The translations under genes and the position numbers were made by a program. Of a stretch of 64,000 bases of DNA, positions 63,171 to 64,000 are shown one piece after another; positions within the stretch are counted from its first letter, which is position 1; each line of letters starts with the position of its first letter. The DNA lies in NCBI RefSeq assembly GCF_035046485.1, contig NC_085138.1, positions 43,993,464 to 44,057,463 of the forward strand, read 5' to 3'. The notes beneath the pieces are model-generated. The model searched no databases. It saw nothing but the letters and a program-made list of their open reading frames with translations, and was not told the DNA's origin. This stretch comes from Aedes albopictus. Lineage: Eukaryota > Arthropoda > Insecta > Diptera > Culicidae.

Positions 63171-64000
63171 AATCGGTCATCTGCTTCTCTACCTACATAG
63201 GCAAAAAATCAATATAATTAACACTCATATGGTGGCCGAGACCGGAAATCGACCCATTGAGCCAGAAACCGATTCTCTTTGAGATTTCGACGCCTCAGGT
63301 TCGTCACTTGAAATCTCCTTGCTAATTAACATCGTTTTTTTTTCTGCATCTAAACCATCGCTTGAGGCCAGTAAGCTTCGACTAAGGCACATGATAATAT
63401 CGAGCCGCGTTGTTCGTTGGTTGCGGCACAAGATTTGACAAAAGATATCAATTTTCTTTTGTATTATGTTGCTTTTCTTCATCGCGTTCATCGGGGGAAA
63501 TATTCCTCCTCGGGGTGATGCGCTTTGATGGGTGGCCGAACCGAAGAAGAGTTTGCAAAAACAGAAAACGATAGACAAAGAAGGCCATTAGGACGTGTGT
63601 CGCGCGCCGCGGCGCGATGTTGACCAGGTGACCGATGATGGGAGTTCTTGTTGGGGCGATGTTGGCGGAAGGCTCGTTACGAAACAAGACCCTCTCTTTA
63701 TATAGACCCGCTAATGAGCAGTGATTTTGCTTCATTGTTGATGATAAATGTAAAGAAAGCCGCGGTAAAATATCAATTAAAAGTGCTAAAAAATTCCAAA
63801 ATGGCTACTATTCTCCACAGGACAGGGGTAAGCGGGACAACATTATCGGCAAAGCTGCCGAAAAGGGGCATTGCGCGGACATCGCAGAAGGCCGACACAC
63901 ACCATATCGTTGTCGCCGTCTTTTTGTGCATTGTCTGCGGTTGCTTGCTGGGACCGATGAGTGCGTGACCGATTGTGCACTTTGTCTTGGTTCGTGTCGC
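63171..64000. other. Apparently unique DNA, possible 5' end of a host gene
   Basis: No repeat recognised. TTTATATAGA at 63696-63705 could be a TATA box; TTCATTG near 63731-63737 would fit an arthropod initiator. An ATG in good context (CAAAATGG, ATG at 63801) opens a frame MATILHRTG that meets a possible splice donor GG/GTAAGC at 63828. Unspliced, the frame continues to 63965 and ends with a hydrophobic stretch HHIVVAVFLCIVCGCLL. Nothing identifies the gene. Confidence 0.25.

Noticed and set aside
63225..63735. Minus-strand frames of 117 and 95 residues
   Set aside because: No domain recognised, and the two overlap in different frames. They may be shadows of non-coding DNA.

Overview
This window looks like gene-poor nuclear DNA of a culicine mosquito, most likely Aedes. 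The strongest taxonomic clue is a full-length tRNA-derived SINE at 44899-45181 that matches my memory of the Aedes Feilai family, flanked by a perfect 13-bp target duplication. Many short foldback elements and long degenerate arrays built on a 12-bp GGAATTCCTCCA-like unit fit the same picture. I see no convincing complete host gene. Nearly all coding sequence belongs to transposable elements. Species cannot be decided from the sequence alone.

Layout. 1-3.2 kb: decayed RTE-type LINE. 3.2-8.1 kb: low-information DNA with small MITEs and a palindrome cluster. 8.3-10.3 kb: remains of a second LINE on the minus strand. 10.6-19.2 kb: degenerate 12-bp arrays in both orientations, interrupted by apparently unique DNA (14.3-16.4 kb) and a 305-bp tandem duplication. 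19.2-21.8 kb: a non-coding repeat, an RTE fragment, and an R1-type 3' UTR placed directly behind it. 21.8-23.5 kb: apparently unique DNA. 23.5-34.1 kb: the most informative region, an old minus-strand RTE copy split by a roughly 9.3-kb two-gene DNA transposon, which is itself split by a 5.7-kb insertion full of further insertions. 34-39 kb: more arrays with MITEs and a SINE. 39.3-42.1 kb: a Jockey/CR1-type LINE. 42-48.8 kb: mostly unique DNA, Feilai and a second copy of the non-coding repeat. 48.8-50.5 kb: another decayed LINE. 52.7-56.0 kb: third copy of the non-coding repeat, carrying a Transib-like foldback element. 56.4-58.5 kb: a second type of degenerate array. 58.5-63.2 kb: RTE copy (minus) with an R1-clade LINE nested in it. 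63.2-64 kb: apparently unique.

The main discovery is the element at 24171-33470. It has imperfect terminal inverted repeats beginning AGGGCWCTTGCT, a 2-bp AT duplication, and two convergent genes: a SWIM plus YqaJ-type nuclease (plus strand) and a THAP plus DDE transposase (minus strand). From memory this gene pair characterises the ISL2EU group of IS5/PIF-Harbinger-related transposons. The transposase gene is broken by an insertion with a TTTTATA duplication; its last 40 or so codons lie 5.7 kb away at 26067-26191. Removing the insertion on paper restores a continuous frame and a compact element of about 3.6 kb.

A second discovery is a foldback element at 53058-55202 with arms of about 600 bp, ends starting CACACTGG, and a 5-bp CACTG duplication. 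It encodes only the C-terminal, RAG1-like part of a Transib-type transposase. Two uninterrupted copies of the host repeat in this same window act as empty sites and fix its boundaries. The nested insertions also allow relative ages to be read: several insertions carry exact target duplications, so the order of events in the 23-34 kb and 58-63 kb nests can be reconstructed.
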